A stretch of 64,000 nt of DNA from Terriglobus saanensis SP1PR4 (GTDB lineage Bacteria; Acidobacteriota; Terriglobia; Terriglobales; Acidobacteriaceae), in assembly GCF_000179915.2 (NCBI RefSeq), contig NC_014963.1, forward strand, positions 4,960,001 through 5,024,000, given 5' to 3'. A program made the position numbers and the translations under genes. The notes beneath the pieces were generated by a model, which did not search any database, had not been told where the DNA came from, and worked only from the letters and a program-made list of their open reading frames with translations. Shown here in pieces: positions 1-8,727 of the stretch; position 1 is the stretch's first letter, and each line of letters begins with the position of its first letter.

Positions 1-435
1 TCCAACGTTTTCGCCTTCCATAACATCATCATGCGCGGGCTTGAAAAGATTAGTACGGTCGATACAAACTCTACCCTCAGCGTGATCGTGGACGATGACC
101 CTGAGTATGCATGGCAATACTACAAACTTCTTGATGGGCTAAGGCAGAATCCAGATAAGAGGTTTGCAAAGGTCCCCGAACGCGTTCACGCCATTTGTTT
201 TGGTAATGATGTCTCATATCCTGGCCTTCAGGCGGCTGATATGCTTTCTTGGCTGGCGAGGGATTTCATGGTCAGAAAGAAAACCGACCCCAGTGCAGAG
301 ATCTCAACTCTGCTTGCTTATTTGACACATGCTGGTATGCACCAGCCGAGCATTATGGATGAGAAGCAACTTTTACAACTAGCACAAAATGTAACTGAAG
401 CGAAGAAAATGGCGGAACAGGATGAACTTGCATAA
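1..435 (+). CDS. DUF3800 domain protein, C-terminal part (cut by window edge)
   Basis: The reading frame is open from the first base, so the start lies outside the window; the first internal ATG is at 31. The visible C-terminal part ends in the DUF3800 signature: a GLQAADMLSW segment followed by a short helical tail. DUF3800 proteins have an RNase H-like acidic core and are often found in defence islands and mobile regions; their activity is not settled. The last 14 bases overlap the start of the next small gene, which implies translational coupling. Base composition is visibly more AT-rich than the rest of the window, suggesting acquired DNA. Family assignment rests on the C-terminal motif only. 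Confidence 0.7.
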   Translation, partial: SNVFAFHNIIMRGLEKISTVDTNSTLSVIVDDDPEYAWQYYKLLDGLRQNPDKRFAKVPERVHAICFGNDVSYPGLQAADMLSWLARDFMVRKKTDPSAEISTLLAYLTHAGMHQPSIMDEKQLLQLAQNVTEAKKMAEQDELA

Positions 436-619
436 AACGGAATCTGAGAACTTCGATGCAGCGATGGACACCTTGTTAAGAGCGAATCCGCAGCTTGTAA
501 AGGCTGCGATGGAACAGGAGAAGCAAGAGCGCGAAGCGGAGCGTAAAGCTAAACGCGCTTCTTCGGATCCCGCTTCTTTCAACCACGGTAGGAGAACTAC
601 CTTGATCTCTCAAGTATAG
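422..619 (+). CDS. Small charged protein coupled to the DUF3800 gene
   Basis: This frame encodes 65 residues and starts inside the 3' end of the DUF3800 gene (14-base overlap), the usual sign of translational coupling. The product is strongly charged, with a helical stretch rich in Glu, Lys and Arg around residues 28-45, and has no membrane segment. I do not recognise a domain. Its position suggests a partner or accessory of the DUF3800 protein. It could also be a spurious extension of an AT-rich region, but the overlap and the coiled-coil-like composition favour a real gene. Confidence 0.55.
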   Translation: MNLHKTESENFDAAMDTLLRANPQLVKAAMEQEKQEREAERKAKRASSDPASFNHGRRTTLISQV

Positions 620-785
620 TTGCCCTAACTAGAGTAGGAAGTCTTATCGGTGTTGATCTTCTTCTCTGCCAATAGGCATGCTTCTGCAGCACGGTGCCGG
701 GTGCTCGTGCTGGTGGGTGAAATCGTTTGGCTGGGCCATCTCGGTGTGTTACCCGATTGCGATGATCCGAGCAGGGGAACACCTT

Positions 786-3221
786 TCACTCGTACCGCAA
801 TGCTTCCAACGGATCAACCTTCGTCGCCCGCCGCACCGGCGCCCAGCACGCCAGAAGTCCCACTCCGACGCACAGCGCACCCACGGCGATCAAGGTTGCG
901 GGATCGCCGGGTTGCACTTCAAACAGGAACGACTTCAGGACCCGCGACAAAACAATGGCCAGAACAACGCCAGCGATCACGCCACTCGCGATCAATCGAA
1001 ATCCTTCTCCGAAGATCAATTTCCGAATGTCAGTCTGCTGCGCTCCCATCGCACTTCGAATCGCCAGTTCCTTGCGTCTGGAGGCCACAGACAAGGAAAG
1101 CACACCGTAGATTCCCACCAGCGTCAGCAGGCTTCCCAGTGCTGAAAATCCCGTGAGCAGGTGCATGGCAAAGGTGCGTGAGGAGAGAGATTCGTCACGA
1201 ATCTGTTGCAGAGTCTTCACATTTTCAATCGCCGCCGTTGGATCTACGGAGCGTAGCTCTCGTTCCACCGCAGCCACCATCGTTCGCGGATCTCCCGCAG
1301 ACCGAATCACAAGATGTTTGGAAAACGCATTTGCTTGCCAAAGTGGCAGATAGACCTCCAGGGACGCCTCCTGTGTTAAATCATCGGTCCGTCCGTTCGC
1401 AATCTCGCCGACAATTTCGATGCCCGGCTTATCGCGCCCGTTGGGCCAGAACTTTCGTCCGATGACGTTGCCTTGCGGAAAGTAGCGTTCCGCAAATGCC
1501 TTATTTACGATCGCCACCGCAGGCGCCTTGTCGTCATCCGTCGAACGAAATTCCCGTCCTTCTATCAACGCCATGCTCATCAACTTGAAGTAGTCAGGCG
1601 TGACCGCGCGTAGCGGCAGAGCTGTCTTTTCGCTCTCTTTCATCGCCGCCGGCTGCCCCTCAATCTCCAAAGTTGCGGGCCAGTTGTTTCCCGTAAGCGG
1701 CACTCCCCAGGCAAACGCTGCGTACTGCACGCCTGGCAGAGCTGCAACGCGCTCCAGCGCTTGCCGGTGAAAGCTGCCCCAGGTCGAGGAGCTTTGCACC
1801 TCCGTCACGCTCATCGTTAAAATCCGGCTCGTGCTGTAACCCGACGGCACCGCGGCGATCTTCACCATCGTACGAATCAGCAGTCCCGCGCCCACCAGCA
1901 ATGCCAGCGTCAGCGCTGTCTGCAGTATCGTGACCCCTTGTAGAAGCCGCCTCTCTCCGGTTCCCGCTGTCCCTTTCGGGCCCGCGCTTTTCAGCACATC
2001 CATAGGGTCCAGACGAAACGCTCGCAGCGCGGGAATCATCCCCGCGACGAACGCAGCAAGCACCGCCGCTCCAATCCCCCACACCAGGACCGCCCAACCT
2101 GCCGTCACTCCATCCAGACGCGGAACGGCATGTCCCGCAATCGCCTTGAACAGTTTCACGGCGCCCACGGCAAGTCCGCCACCCAATGCTCCCCCGAGCA
2201 GGGCCAGCAATAAGCTCTCCGTCAGGACTTTTCTCAGAAGTGCTGTGCGGCTCATGCCCATCGCGATCCGGACCGCATACTCTTGTTGTCTTTGCAGACC
2301 GCGCACCAGCAGCAGTGCTGCCGCGTTTCCGCAGGCGATCAGCAACACCAGACCCGAAGCGCCAAGCAGCGGCAACAGAATCCGCTTGCCGTCTCGATTC
2401 ATCTCCTCTGTTACCGGCTCCAGTTGCGGCGCAAACCCTTCAAATTTCTTTTCCGACAGCGCCTCTCTTGCCGCCAGTACAGACAGCTCCTGTTGTGCAT
2501 GTTGTGGAGTGACTCCATCCCGCAGCCGCGTGACTACCTCCCAATAAGGCTCTTTCAAATACTTCGGGTCCGGATATGCCGGCGCCCAGAAATCCACGGT
2601 CGCGTTCACGTTGTAGTTCGGCTCCTTCGCCGCTCCCGGCGACGGCAGGAACCGCACACCCGGTTGCATCACCCCGATCACAATCGGCGTCACATCCCGG
2701 CGGCTGATGCGCACCGTCTTCCCGATAATCTGCTTATCGCCGGCAAACGTCCGCTGCCAAAACTCGTACCCCAGCACAATGCCCTTCACTGGCCCTGGAC
2801 CGAAATCAGAATCCTCAAAACCGCGTCCTGCCACCGGCTTCAGCCCCATGACACGGAAGTAGTCCCTGGACACATTCATTCCCTGCATGGATTGGCTTCC
2901 GTCGTTGCGAATGAGGAAATTGAAGGTCCAGGTATATGCGGCTACGCTCTGGAAGGAGGTTGCCTGCTGCTGCCACTCCAACCACTGTTGCGCGGCCCAG
3001 CCGCGGGGGCTTTCCATCTTCCGCCCATCAACGCGCTTCGCTGGAATCATCATCAGCTGGTCAGGCTTCACGTACGGTGGTGGTGTCAGCAACACACCTT
3101 GAATCAAACTGAAAACGGCCGCCGTGGATCCGATCCCCAGCGCCAGAGTCAGCGCCGCAATCAGACTGAAGCCCGGCTGCTTCCGCAGCATCCGAATCGC
3201 TAACTGGACATCTCGCAGCAT
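786..3221 (-). CDS. ADOP-type ABC transporter permease (MacB/FtsX family), 811 aa
   Basis: This is a large permease of the Acidobacterial duplicated orphan permease (ADOP) type. It has two copies of the MacB periplasmic core plus FtsX-like membrane unit. The N-terminal helix lies around residues 15-40 (ALTLALGIGSTAAVFS). A first FtsX block is at about 280-400, a second periplasmic domain at about 440-650, and the last three-helix FtsX block ends in APVRRATKVDPLEALRYE. I chose the ATG at 3221 rather than the longer frame to 3284 because GGGAGG sits five bases upstream and the protein then begins MLRDVQLAIRMLRKQPGF. Unlike the second ADOP gene near 57 kb it lacks the N-terminal prefix domain and has no PadR neighbour. 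No ATPase gene is adjacent, so its partner is unknown; substrate unknown. Confidence 0.93.
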   Translation of the reverse strand: MLRDVQLAIRMLRKQPGFSLIAALTLALGIGSTAAVFSLIQGVLLTPPPYVKPDQLMMIPAKRVDGRKMESPRGWAAQQWLEWQQQATSFQSVAAYTWTFNFLIRNDGSQSMQGMNVSRDYFRVMGLKPVAGRGFEDSDFGPGPVKGIVLGYEFWQRTFAGDKQIIGKTVRISRRDVTPIVIGVMQPGVRFLPSPGAAKEPNYNVNATVDFWAPAYPDPKYLKEPYWEVVTRLRDGVTPQHAQQELSVLAAREALSEKKFEGFAPQLEPVTEEMNRDGKRILLPLLGASGLVLLIACGNAAALLLVRGLQRQQEYAVRIAMGMSRTALLRKVLTESLLLALLGGALGGGLAVGAVKLFKAIAGHAVPRLDGVTAGWAVLVWGIGAAVLAAFVAGMIPALRAFRLDPMDVLKSAGPKGTAGTGERRLLQGVTILQTALTLALLVGAGLLIRTMVKIAAVPSGYSTSRILTMSVTEVQSSSTWGSFHRQALERVAALPGVQYAAFAWGVPLTGNNWPATLEIEGQPAAMKESEKTALPLRAVTPDYFKLMSMALIEGREFRSTDDDKAPAVAIVNKAFAERYFPQGNVIGRKFWPNGRDKPGIEIVGEIANGRTDDLTQEASLEVYLPLWQANAFSKHLVIRSAGDPRTMVAAVERELRSVDPTAAIENVKTLQQIRDESLSSRTFAMHLLTGFSALGSLLTLVGIYGVLSLSVASRRKELAIRSAMGAQQTDIRKLIFGEGFRLIASGVIAGVVLAIVLSRVLKSFLFEVQPGDPATLIAVGALCVGVGLLACWAPVRRATKVDPLEALRYE

Positions 3222-3469
3222 ACTTCCTCCCTTTAGCTTCTCCGAAGCCCACTCCAGTATTCGAGAGCAACATAGTATGCGCACTTAAAGGCCCAATGAG
3301 AAAAATGGCGAACCGAGGGGATAGAGTCGTTTGCCAGACCAGGCTATTCGCTGATGCAGCGGAATTTAATCAAGAACGGTGCGGGCGGGGGTCTTTCCGT
3401 GGCGGACAAGGCAGCCCTGAGAACAACCCAGGCTGTTCAGAAGCGAACAGATCGATCCGAAAATGGACA

Positions 3470-3646
3470 GCAAAGAAGTGAGGTGTTTCGGAGGGCCAGG
3501 TTCTGCGAACGAGGGAAGGATGTTCTCTGGGAAGATGCCTTGTCGTGCGTGACCAGAACTCCGTTGATGGCGACGACATGGGGCGCGATGAGCAGATCCA
3601 TTGCGGAAAGGGGCTTTGCCTGCCGCTGAGATTCGAGCACGAAGCC
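3470..3646 (-). pseudogene. Remnant of a VapC/PIN-domain toxin (C-terminal part)
   Basis: A minus-strand stretch of about 58 residues reads LSAMDLLIAPHVVAINGVL followed by VTHDKAS. This is the C-terminal half of a VapC PIN ribonuclease, with the conserved acidic residues of the xxDLLIAA and TxD motifs. The N-terminal half, with the first catalytic Asp, is missing. The frame then drifts through FPRSQNLALRN into unrelated residues, and the upstream boundary coincides with the start of a hairpin repeat at 3656. No antitoxin gene is next to it. I infer a decayed toxin gene whose 5' part was lost at or near the repeat. Confidence 0.5.
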
Positions 3647-3655
3647 TCTTTGAAG

Positions 3656-3731
3656 GGTCGCTCTTCGAGCGAAGGATGCGCTTTGCGCATAGCCCACACA
3701 TCGCAAAGAGCGCGATGTATGGGGCACCCGG
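3656..3731 (+). repeat. Dispersed multi-hairpin repeat, copy 1 (5' half only)
   Basis: Three consecutive stem-loops are visible: CGCTC-ttc-GAGCG (3659-3671), ATGCGC-ttt-GCGCAT (3676-3690) and ACATCGC-aaagagc-GCGATGT (3698-3718). They are followed by the shared end ATGGGGCACCCGG. The first two hairpins recur in copies 2 and 3; the third has a different sequence there but still pairs. Only the 5' half of the element is present. It abuts the vapC remnant. Confidence 0.75.
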
Positions 3732-3768
3732 TATGTAGCTTTCCGGTTTAAAGCTGTAGACAGCAGAA

Positions 3769-3827
3769 GACCGCGGACTCTCCGGGTTCGCATGCGTTGC
3801 GCATGTTCCCCCGCCACATCCGCGGTC
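3769..3827. repeat. Nested inverted repeats downstream of the HU gene
   Basis: GACCGCGGA (3769-3777) pairs with TCCGCGGTC (3819-3827), and a smaller hairpin CATGCG-ttg-CGCATG (3791-3805) lies inside. The position just past the 3' end of the HU gene fits a transcript end or a REP-like structure; no T-run follows on either strand. Confidence 0.4.
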
Positions 3828-3870
3828 GTTCTGGTTGGAGAAAACTCTTCCGCCGAAGCGAGCCCTGGGG

Positions 3871-4167
3871 CTACTTCTTTACGGGAGCGATCGCGTCCTT
3901 GGCTGCCTTGGCAACGCGGAACTTGACGACCGTCTTGGCCTTGATCTTGATGGTCTCGCCGGTCTGGGGGTTACGACCGAGACGAGCCTTGCGCTCCGCC
4001 TTGACGAGCTTTCCGATTCCGGGGATGGTGAACTCACCGTTCTTCTTGGTCTCCTTGACGGCGATCTCAGCGATCGCTTCGAAGAAAGCAGCGCTCTGCT
4101 TGTTGGTGAGTTCGAGCTTCTCTGCCAGTGTGCGGACGAGCGCGGTCTTGGTTATGCCTTTTGCCAT
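3871..4167 (-). CDS. hup: HU family DNA-binding protein, 98 aa
   Basis: The product is a histone-like HU/IHF family nucleoid protein. The ATG at 4167 is preceded by AAAGGAG with seven bases spacing, giving MAKGITKTALV and a 98-residue protein of the usual family length. The DNA-binding arm is clear in GRNPQTGETIKIKAKTV (about residues 64-80), with the Asn-Pro that kinks DNA. The C-terminus is Lys/Ala rich. It acts as a dimer bending DNA in the nucleoid. The longer open frame upstream to 4386 is AT-rich leader sequence and is not coding. Confidence 0.97.
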   Translation of the reverse strand: MAKGITKTALVRTLAEKLELTNKQSAAFFEAIAEIAVKETKKNGEFTIPGIGKLVKAERKARLGRNPQTGETIKIKAKTVVKFRVAKAAKDAIAPVKK

Positions 4168-4281
4168 GGTGTTGCTCCTTTGTCGTAAGTACGAAACTGT
4201 GTGAACCGAGCTTTCCGAACGACGGATGAAAGTGGCGCTTCGCCAGTATTCACGCGGGTGCGGTGAACTGCTCCGAAACCA

Positions 4282-4380
4282 ACGATGCGTCTTTCGCGGC
4301 GCTTTGTCAATGCGAAATCTTCGGGTTTTACCGGTTTTTTTAGGTTTTTCTCGGTTTTCTCTGGAAAAGTGCCTAAAAGG
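4282..4380 (-). promoter_or_regulatory. Candidate HU promoter with upstream A-tracts
   Basis: On the minus strand a TTGACA box lies at 4310-4305, with a weak CATCGT -10 candidate about 17 bases downstream. Immediately upstream are repeated A-runs (AAAACC, AAAAACC, AAAAAAACC, AAAACCC) between about 4320 and 4370. Such runs can act as an UP element or bent DNA. The 0.1 kb leader carries no other gene. Confidence 0.33.
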
Positions 4381-4406
4381 GTTCAAAACTCCCTAATTCA
4401 GAGGAT

Positions 4407-5132
4407 TTAGAAGAAGGTTTTAACGCGAGGTCTGGTTACCAATGGGCTGTTGAGCAGTTCGACCAAGGGCGCCGCCGCGCGGAAACGCGTGATGATTTCC
4501 TGGGCGAGCGTCGGCTCCAACACCGTTTCAGCGGGGAGGGAGACGGAGGCCTCCCACTGGCGACAGCGGAGGAGATCGTCCGCGGGAGAGTCGGGAGCGA
4601 AGCCTTTGGGTGTGCGTGTGAGGGGGTTGCTGTGGAAGTTCGGCATCAGTTTGCGGAGTTTCTTGTCGTCGAGTGCTTTGCGCACGCGGTCGGGATCGTC
4701 CGCGATGAAGCGGCGCAGTTTGAGGAGTTGGTCGCGATCAGGCATATAGATGCCGGAGGCGATGAGCAGTTCTTTCCCGGTGAAGTGGAAGTAGAAGCCG
4801 CCGCCTGAGGTCTTCTCCATGCCGGTGCGCGCCCACCATGCGCCGAGGTTCTCTTTATAGGGGCGTTTGTCGTTGGAGAAGCGGATGTCGCGGTAGATGC
4901 GCATGGCGATCTTATTCGCAGGGCGGAGGTGTGCGGGTGCGAAGTCTTCCATGGCGCGGGTGATGTGTTCGATGAGGGCGAGCATGGGTTGTTGCAGCTC
5001 GGTCACGAAGACGTCCTTGCGCGCGGCGAACCATTCGCGGTCGTTGTTGCGCTTGAGGGCGCGGAGGAAGCGGAGGGCAGAGGGGGTGAAGTGTGGGGCG
5101 GGGGTTTTCGTCGGGGTTCGCTTCGTGGCCAT
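4407..5132 (-). CDS. DUF2461 (TIGR02453) family protein, 241 aa
   Basis: The protein starts MATKRTPTKTPAPHFTPS and continues with the family pattern FLRALKRNNDREWFAARKD. Then come the conserved IYRDIRFSNDKRPYKENLGAW segment and the GGGFYFHF strand at about residues 125-132. It ends VTRPRVKTFF. Length matches the family. The biochemical role of DUF2461 is unknown. The start at 5132 is chosen because the family fold begins just after it; upstream codons belong to an intergenic hairpin repeat. No good ribosome binding site is visible, only an A-rich leader. Confidence 0.9.
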   Translation of the reverse strand: MATKRTPTKTPAPHFTPSALRFLRALKRNNDREWFAARKDVFVTELQQPMLALIEHITRAMEDFAPAHLRPANKIAMRIYRDIRFSNDKRPYKENLGAWWARTGMEKTSGGGFYFHFTGKELLIASGIYMPDRDQLLKLRRFIADDPDRVRKALDDKKLRKLMPNFHSNPLTRTPKGFAPDSPADDLLRCRQWEASVSLPAETVLEPTLAQEIITRFRAAAPLVELLNSPLVTRPRVKTFF

Positions 5133-5182
5133 CGGTTTTAATTTTATGTTGGTTTGGTTGTTCGTGGCTGAACCTAGCGTTT

Positions 5183-5368
5183 GGTCGCTCTTCGAGCGAA
5201 CGATGCGCTTTGCGCATACCCATGTCCCAGAAGCGGGACATGGGGCACCCGGATTTGTAGCGGTTTGAAGGACATGACAAAAGTTCTGGGGTTCCTGAGG
5301 GATCTGGTTTGTGCGCTCCGCGCGACCCCACCCTTCGCGCAAGAGCGCGCGAAGAATGGGGCACGGGT
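5183..5368 (+). repeat. Dispersed multi-hairpin repeat, copy 2 (full length)
   Basis: This is the most complete copy. In order it has CGCTC-ttc-GAGCG, ATGCGC-ttt-GCGCAT, CATGTCCC-agaagc-GGGACATG (5221-5242) and TGGGGCACCCGG. A linker with TTCCTGAGGGATCTGGTTTG follows, then GCGC-tcc-GCGC, GACCCCACCC and a terminal TTCGCGC-aaga-GCGCGCGAA hairpin closed by GAATGGGGCACGGGT. It lies between divergent genes, immediately upstream of the acyltransferase. Confidence 0.85.
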
Positions 5369-5390
5369 TCTGTATGCTGGTTCACACTCT

Positions 5391-6530
5391 ATGAATCGAA
5401 CGCCTGCGTATCTCCAAACGAAAAGTCACTATGAGATTCTGGACGGCCTGCGTGGTGTCGCGGCCTTGATGGTGGTCATGTTTCATACCTTCGAAGCATA
5501 TGCCGATGGCAATCGCTTCAAGCAGATTATGAATCACGGCTACCTTGCGGTGGACTTCTTCTTTCTTCTGTCGGGGTTCGTTGTGGCGTATGCCTACGAC
5601 GACCGCTGGGGGAAGATGACGCAGTGGGATTTTTACAAGCGCCGCCTGGTGCGACTGCAGCCGATGGTGATCATGGGCAATGTGATCGGCGCGGCGCTGT
5701 TTTACTTTCAGGCGTGTCCTATCTTCTCGCTGGTCAGTACGACGCCCGTGCACAAGATGCTGCTGGTGATGCTTGTGGGCTTCACGATGCTTCCGCTGCT
5801 TCCTTCGATGGATATTCGCGGATGGCAGGAGATGCATCCGCTGGATGGGCCCGCGTGGTCGCTCTTCTTTGAGTACATCGCCAATATTCTTTACGGCATT
5901 GGCTTTCGCAAGCTTTCGAACAAGGCGCTTGGCGTCTTCGTTGCGCTGTCAGCGGCGCTACTGATTCATCTCACGGTCTTTGGGACGCAGGGCGATGTGA
6001 TCGGTGGATGGGCTGTCGACAAGACGCAGATGCACATCGGGTTTGCGCGCATGCTTTATCCGTTCTTCGCGGGCATTCTGCTGATGCGGTTGGGAAAACG
6101 GATTCATGTTCCCAACGCATTTACGTGGTGCAGCCTAATGATCGTGGTTATCTTCTGCCTGCCGAGATTCGGAGGTCCGCAGCATCTGTGGAGGAATGGG
6201 CTTTATGAGTCGTTCTGCATTATCGTTCTCTTCCCGATTGTTGTAGCCATGGGCGCGGGCGATCGGATCTCCGGCCCACTGGCCACGAAGCTCTGCAAGT
6301 TCTTTGGAGAGATCTCTTATCCGCTTTACATCACGCACTACCCGTTGATCTACGTCTACACGGCGTGGGTGACGCGCAATAAGATTCCGGCAGCGCAGGG
6401 TGCGGTGTGGGGTGTGGCGCTTCTGCTCACGGCTGTCACGATCGCGTATGCCTGTTTGAAGCTCTACGATGAGCCGGTTCGGGAGTGGCTCAGGAGGCGT
6501 TTTTTAGTGAAGAGCGCGCTCGACTCATAG
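5391..6530 (+). CDS. Acyltransferase 3 family membrane protein, 379 aa
   Basis: This is a membrane-bound O-acyltransferase of the OafA/YrhL type, which acylates cell-surface glycans or lipids using a cytoplasmic acyl donor. The N-terminal motif ILDGLRGVAALMVVMFH carries the expected catalytic His and Arg. LAVDFFFLLSGFVVAYAY and about ten hydrophobic segments follow, ending in ISYPLYITHYPL and a basic tail. The ATG at 5391 starts MNRTPAYLQTKSHYEILDG. The longer open frame from 5181 runs through the hairpin repeat and is rejected. The acceptor cannot be told from sequence. Confidence 0.93.
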   Translation: MNRTPAYLQTKSHYEILDGLRGVAALMVVMFHTFEAYADGNRFKQIMNHGYLAVDFFFLLSGFVVAYAYDDRWGKMTQWDFYKRRLVRLQPMVIMGNVIGAALFYFQACPIFSLVSTTPVHKMLLVMLVGFTMLPLLPSMDIRGWQEMHPLDGPAWSLFFEYIANILYGIGFRKLSNKALGVFVALSAALLIHLTVFGTQGDVIGGWAVDKTQMHIGFARMLYPFFAGILLMRLGKRIHVPNAFTWCSLMIVVIFCLPRFGGPQHLWRNGLYESFCIIVLFPIVVAMGAGDRISGPLATKLCKFFGEISYPLYITHYPLIYVYTAWVTRNKIPAAQGAVWGVALLLTAVTIAYACLKLYDEPVREWLRRRFLVKSALDS

Positions 6531-6627
6531 CTCTACTGGTAGCTCGATGAGCAGAGAGTTTGCGTTCACGCTGCGTTCCTGCGTCTTGGGCGAGTGTTGG
6601 ACCGGATTTAGCTGCGCTCCGATTAAT

Positions 6628-7578
6628 CTAGAAGGCCGCGTGCAGCGGCGACTCTCCACGACGAAGCCGTTCGATATTCTCAGCTACAGCCTTGGCAATC
6701 TCCTCGAACGAAGCTTCTGTCACACCGCCTACGTGCGGTGTCGCGATGACGTTGGGTAGAGTCAGGATTGGGTCATTCGTTGGCAGTGGCTCCTGCCAGA
6801 AGACGTCGAGGCCCGCGCCTGCAAGGTGTCCGCTGGCAAGCTGAGCGTACAGCGCCTCCTGATCGATCAATCCGCCTCGGGCCATATTGATCAGATAGGC
6901 TCCGCGCCTGAGTCCTGCGAGTTCCCGGGCACCGATCATTCCTCGCATGTCTTCGGTATAGCGCATGCAGAGAACGAGGATGTCTGTTTCCGCGAACGCT
7001 CGCTCCCGTTCTTCTTGAGAAAAGCAGCGAGAAAGACCGAACTCGCTTACTTTCGCCGCTGTCGGGTCGCGTGTGATTCCTATCAGATCCACCTCGAAGC
7101 TATGAAGACGCTTGGCGATGGGCAGCGCGATCGCACCCAAGCCGTAGAGACAGACGGTGCGGCCTGCGAGCATCTTGCCAAGCGGTGCTCCAAGCACTCC
7201 CGCACGCACATTCGCATCGGCTTTGGGCAGGTCTCGCAAGAGCGCAAGGATGAGCAGCAGGGCATGTTCCGCAACCGACTCAGCATTGCCTCCCGTCGCG
7301 GGCACATTGGCTACGTAGACGCCTTTCTGTTTCGCACTTTCGAGGTCGATGCCTTCGAGGCCCGCTCCCCATTGTTGAATCAGCCGAAACTGACCGGCTT
7401 CCATCTCCCGCCGACCCATCCGCAGCATCTTTGGGATGACCACGTCGGCCCTGCCTAACTGGGGAAGAACATCTGTTTCAGAACACACGACGATCTCATC
7501 GTTACAGCCGGGAGGAAGATGCTTGCGAAGGTATTCAGGGGCGTCGGGAAAGTTGTTTCCGCAAAAGAGGATTCGCAT
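6628..7578 (-). CDS. D-isomer specific 2-hydroxyacid dehydrogenase, 316 aa
   Basis: This is an NAD(P)-dependent dehydrogenase of the D-2-hydroxyacid family. The Rossmann motif GLGAIALPIAKRL lies at about residues 148-160. The catalytic Arg is in the NMARGGLIDQEAL block, the Glu in VFWQEPLP, and the His in TPHVGGVTEASF (about 285-295). Length is normal. It is divergent from a LysR gene across 186 bases, which suggests LysR control. The substrate cannot be inferred; phosphoglycerate, glyoxylate and hydroxypyruvate reductases all share these motifs. Confidence 0.92.
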   Translation of the reverse strand: MRILFCGNNFPDAPEYLRKHLPPGCNDEIVVCSETDVLPQLGRADVVIPKMLRMGRREMEAGQFRLIQQWGAGLEGIDLESAKQKGVYVANVPATGGNAESVAEHALLLILALLRDLPKADANVRAGVLGAPLGKMLAGRTVCLYGLGAIALPIAKRLHSFEVDLIGITRDPTAAKVSEFGLSRCFSQEERERAFAETDILVLCMRYTEDMRGMIGARELAGLRRGAYLINMARGGLIDQEALYAQLASGHLAGAGLDVFWQEPLPTNDPILTLPNVIATPHVGGVTEASFEEIAKAVAENIERLRRGESPLHAAF

Positions 7579-7730
7579 CTATAGGCCCTTTTCGATTAGG
7601 AGCACGCCTGCGCCGTCGGTGAGGTGATGTGTATATAAAAAGCTCCGCAATGATTTCCGCATCTCGCTCTCTTTTCTGGAACAGCCTGTTCCTTCTTTCA
7701 ACGTAGCGAGAAACATTCATATCGTCCAAT

Positions 7731-7750
7731 ACCTGAATTGACCTGAATTG
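7731..7750. promoter_or_regulatory. Tandem repeat upstream of the LysR gene
   Basis: Two exact head-to-tail copies of ACCTGAATTG occupy 7731-7750, 15 bases before the LysR start. An ATTCA (7726 region) to TGAAT inverted pair overlaps them. This is a plausible LysR-type binding region between the divergent genes, but duplication alone does not prove function. Confidence 0.3.
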
Positions 7751-7764
7751 ATATATTTTCTGGT

Positions 7765-8688
7765 ATGTCTCATTCCATTGAACTTCGCCAGATGCGTTAC
7801 TTTCTCGCCGTCGCGGAGACCCTGCACTTTGGCCGCGCGGCCAGCAAGCTCCGGATTGCTCAACCGAACCTGAGTCTGCAGATTCGAAAGATCGAAGAGG
7901 CACTCGGGCATGCACTCTTTATCCGGACAACACGCGGTGTGACGCTCACAGCAGCCGGAGCCTTTCTTGCGGGGCGAACGGAGGAGTTGCAGACGCGTTT
8001 TGACGACATGCTTCAGGCAGCGCAGCGGATTGGAAAGGGCGAAGAAGGCACGCTCTCGGTGGGCTTCAGCGGCTCCGCCATGTATGGTCCACTTCCATTC
8101 GTGCTTGACCGGTTTCGGCGGCGTTATCCCAAAGTCCGCGTGCAGCTACGGGAGATGTACGCCCCTGAGCAGGTACCGCTCCTGCTCGACGGCACGCTGG
8201 ACGTTGGGTTCATCCGGGATGGAAGTGCGAACGAAGGGCTGCGCATGACTCCGCTTTCGCGAGAGCCTTTTCATGCTGTGTTTCCGCAGTCCCACAGACT
8301 GGCAAAGGAACGAACTCCGCTGGCACCACAGGCACTGAAGGACGAGCAATTCGTCCTCTTTACTCCTCGCATCGCGAAACTCGCCTTTGAAAGGACCCTG
8401 GCTGTCTGTACTACAGCCGGCTTTGCTCCTGAGATTTCGCTGGAAGCACCGCAGTGGGTGACGGCTGTCAGCCTGGTCGCCGCGGGGATGGGCATCTCCA
8501 TCGCGCCAGCGAGTGTTGCCCGTTTGAATATTCCCGGCGCGGTGTTTCGACCTCTGCGCTCCAAGGCATGGTCGTCTATCGATCTTTGGACTGAGAAGAC
8601 GATGCGCAACCCTGCAGCGACTCAGCTCCTTGCCATCGCAAAAGAGGAGTATGCCAAGAACCCCATGATTGCTCTCACCAAGAAGTAA
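7765..8688 (+). CDS. LysR-type transcriptional regulator, 307 aa
   Basis: The N-terminal winged helix-turn-helix is canonical: LRQMRYFLAVAETLHFGRAASKL followed by QPNLSLQIRKIEEALGHALF (residues about 6-48). An effector-binding periplasmic-protein-like domain starts near residue 95 (LSVGFSGSAMYGPLP). Length is typical. It is divergently paired with the 2-hydroxyacid dehydrogenase, so control of that gene and of itself is the likely role. The co-inducer is unknown. Confidence 0.95.
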   Translation: MSHSIELRQMRYFLAVAETLHFGRAASKLRIAQPNLSLQIRKIEEALGHALFIRTTRGVTLTAAGAFLAGRTEELQTRFDDMLQAAQRIGKGEEGTLSVGFSGSAMYGPLPFVLDRFRRRYPKVRVQLREMYAPEQVPLLLDGTLDVGFIRDGSANEGLRMTPLSREPFHAVFPQSHRLAKERTPLAPQALKDEQFVLFTPRIAKLAFERTLAVCTTAGFAPEISLEAPQWVTAVSLVAAGMGISIAPASVARLNIPGAVFRPLRSKAWSSIDLWTEKTMRNPAATQLLAIAKEEYAKNPMIALTKK

Positions 8689-8727
8689 CGACCACCGCGC
8701 TTCTCAGAGGGCGGATATCCACGGCAA

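Noticed and set aside
5181-5390. N-terminal extension of the acyltransferase gene
   Set aside because: The in-frame upstream codons belong to the hairpin repeat; the ATG at 5391 gives a normal family N-terminus.
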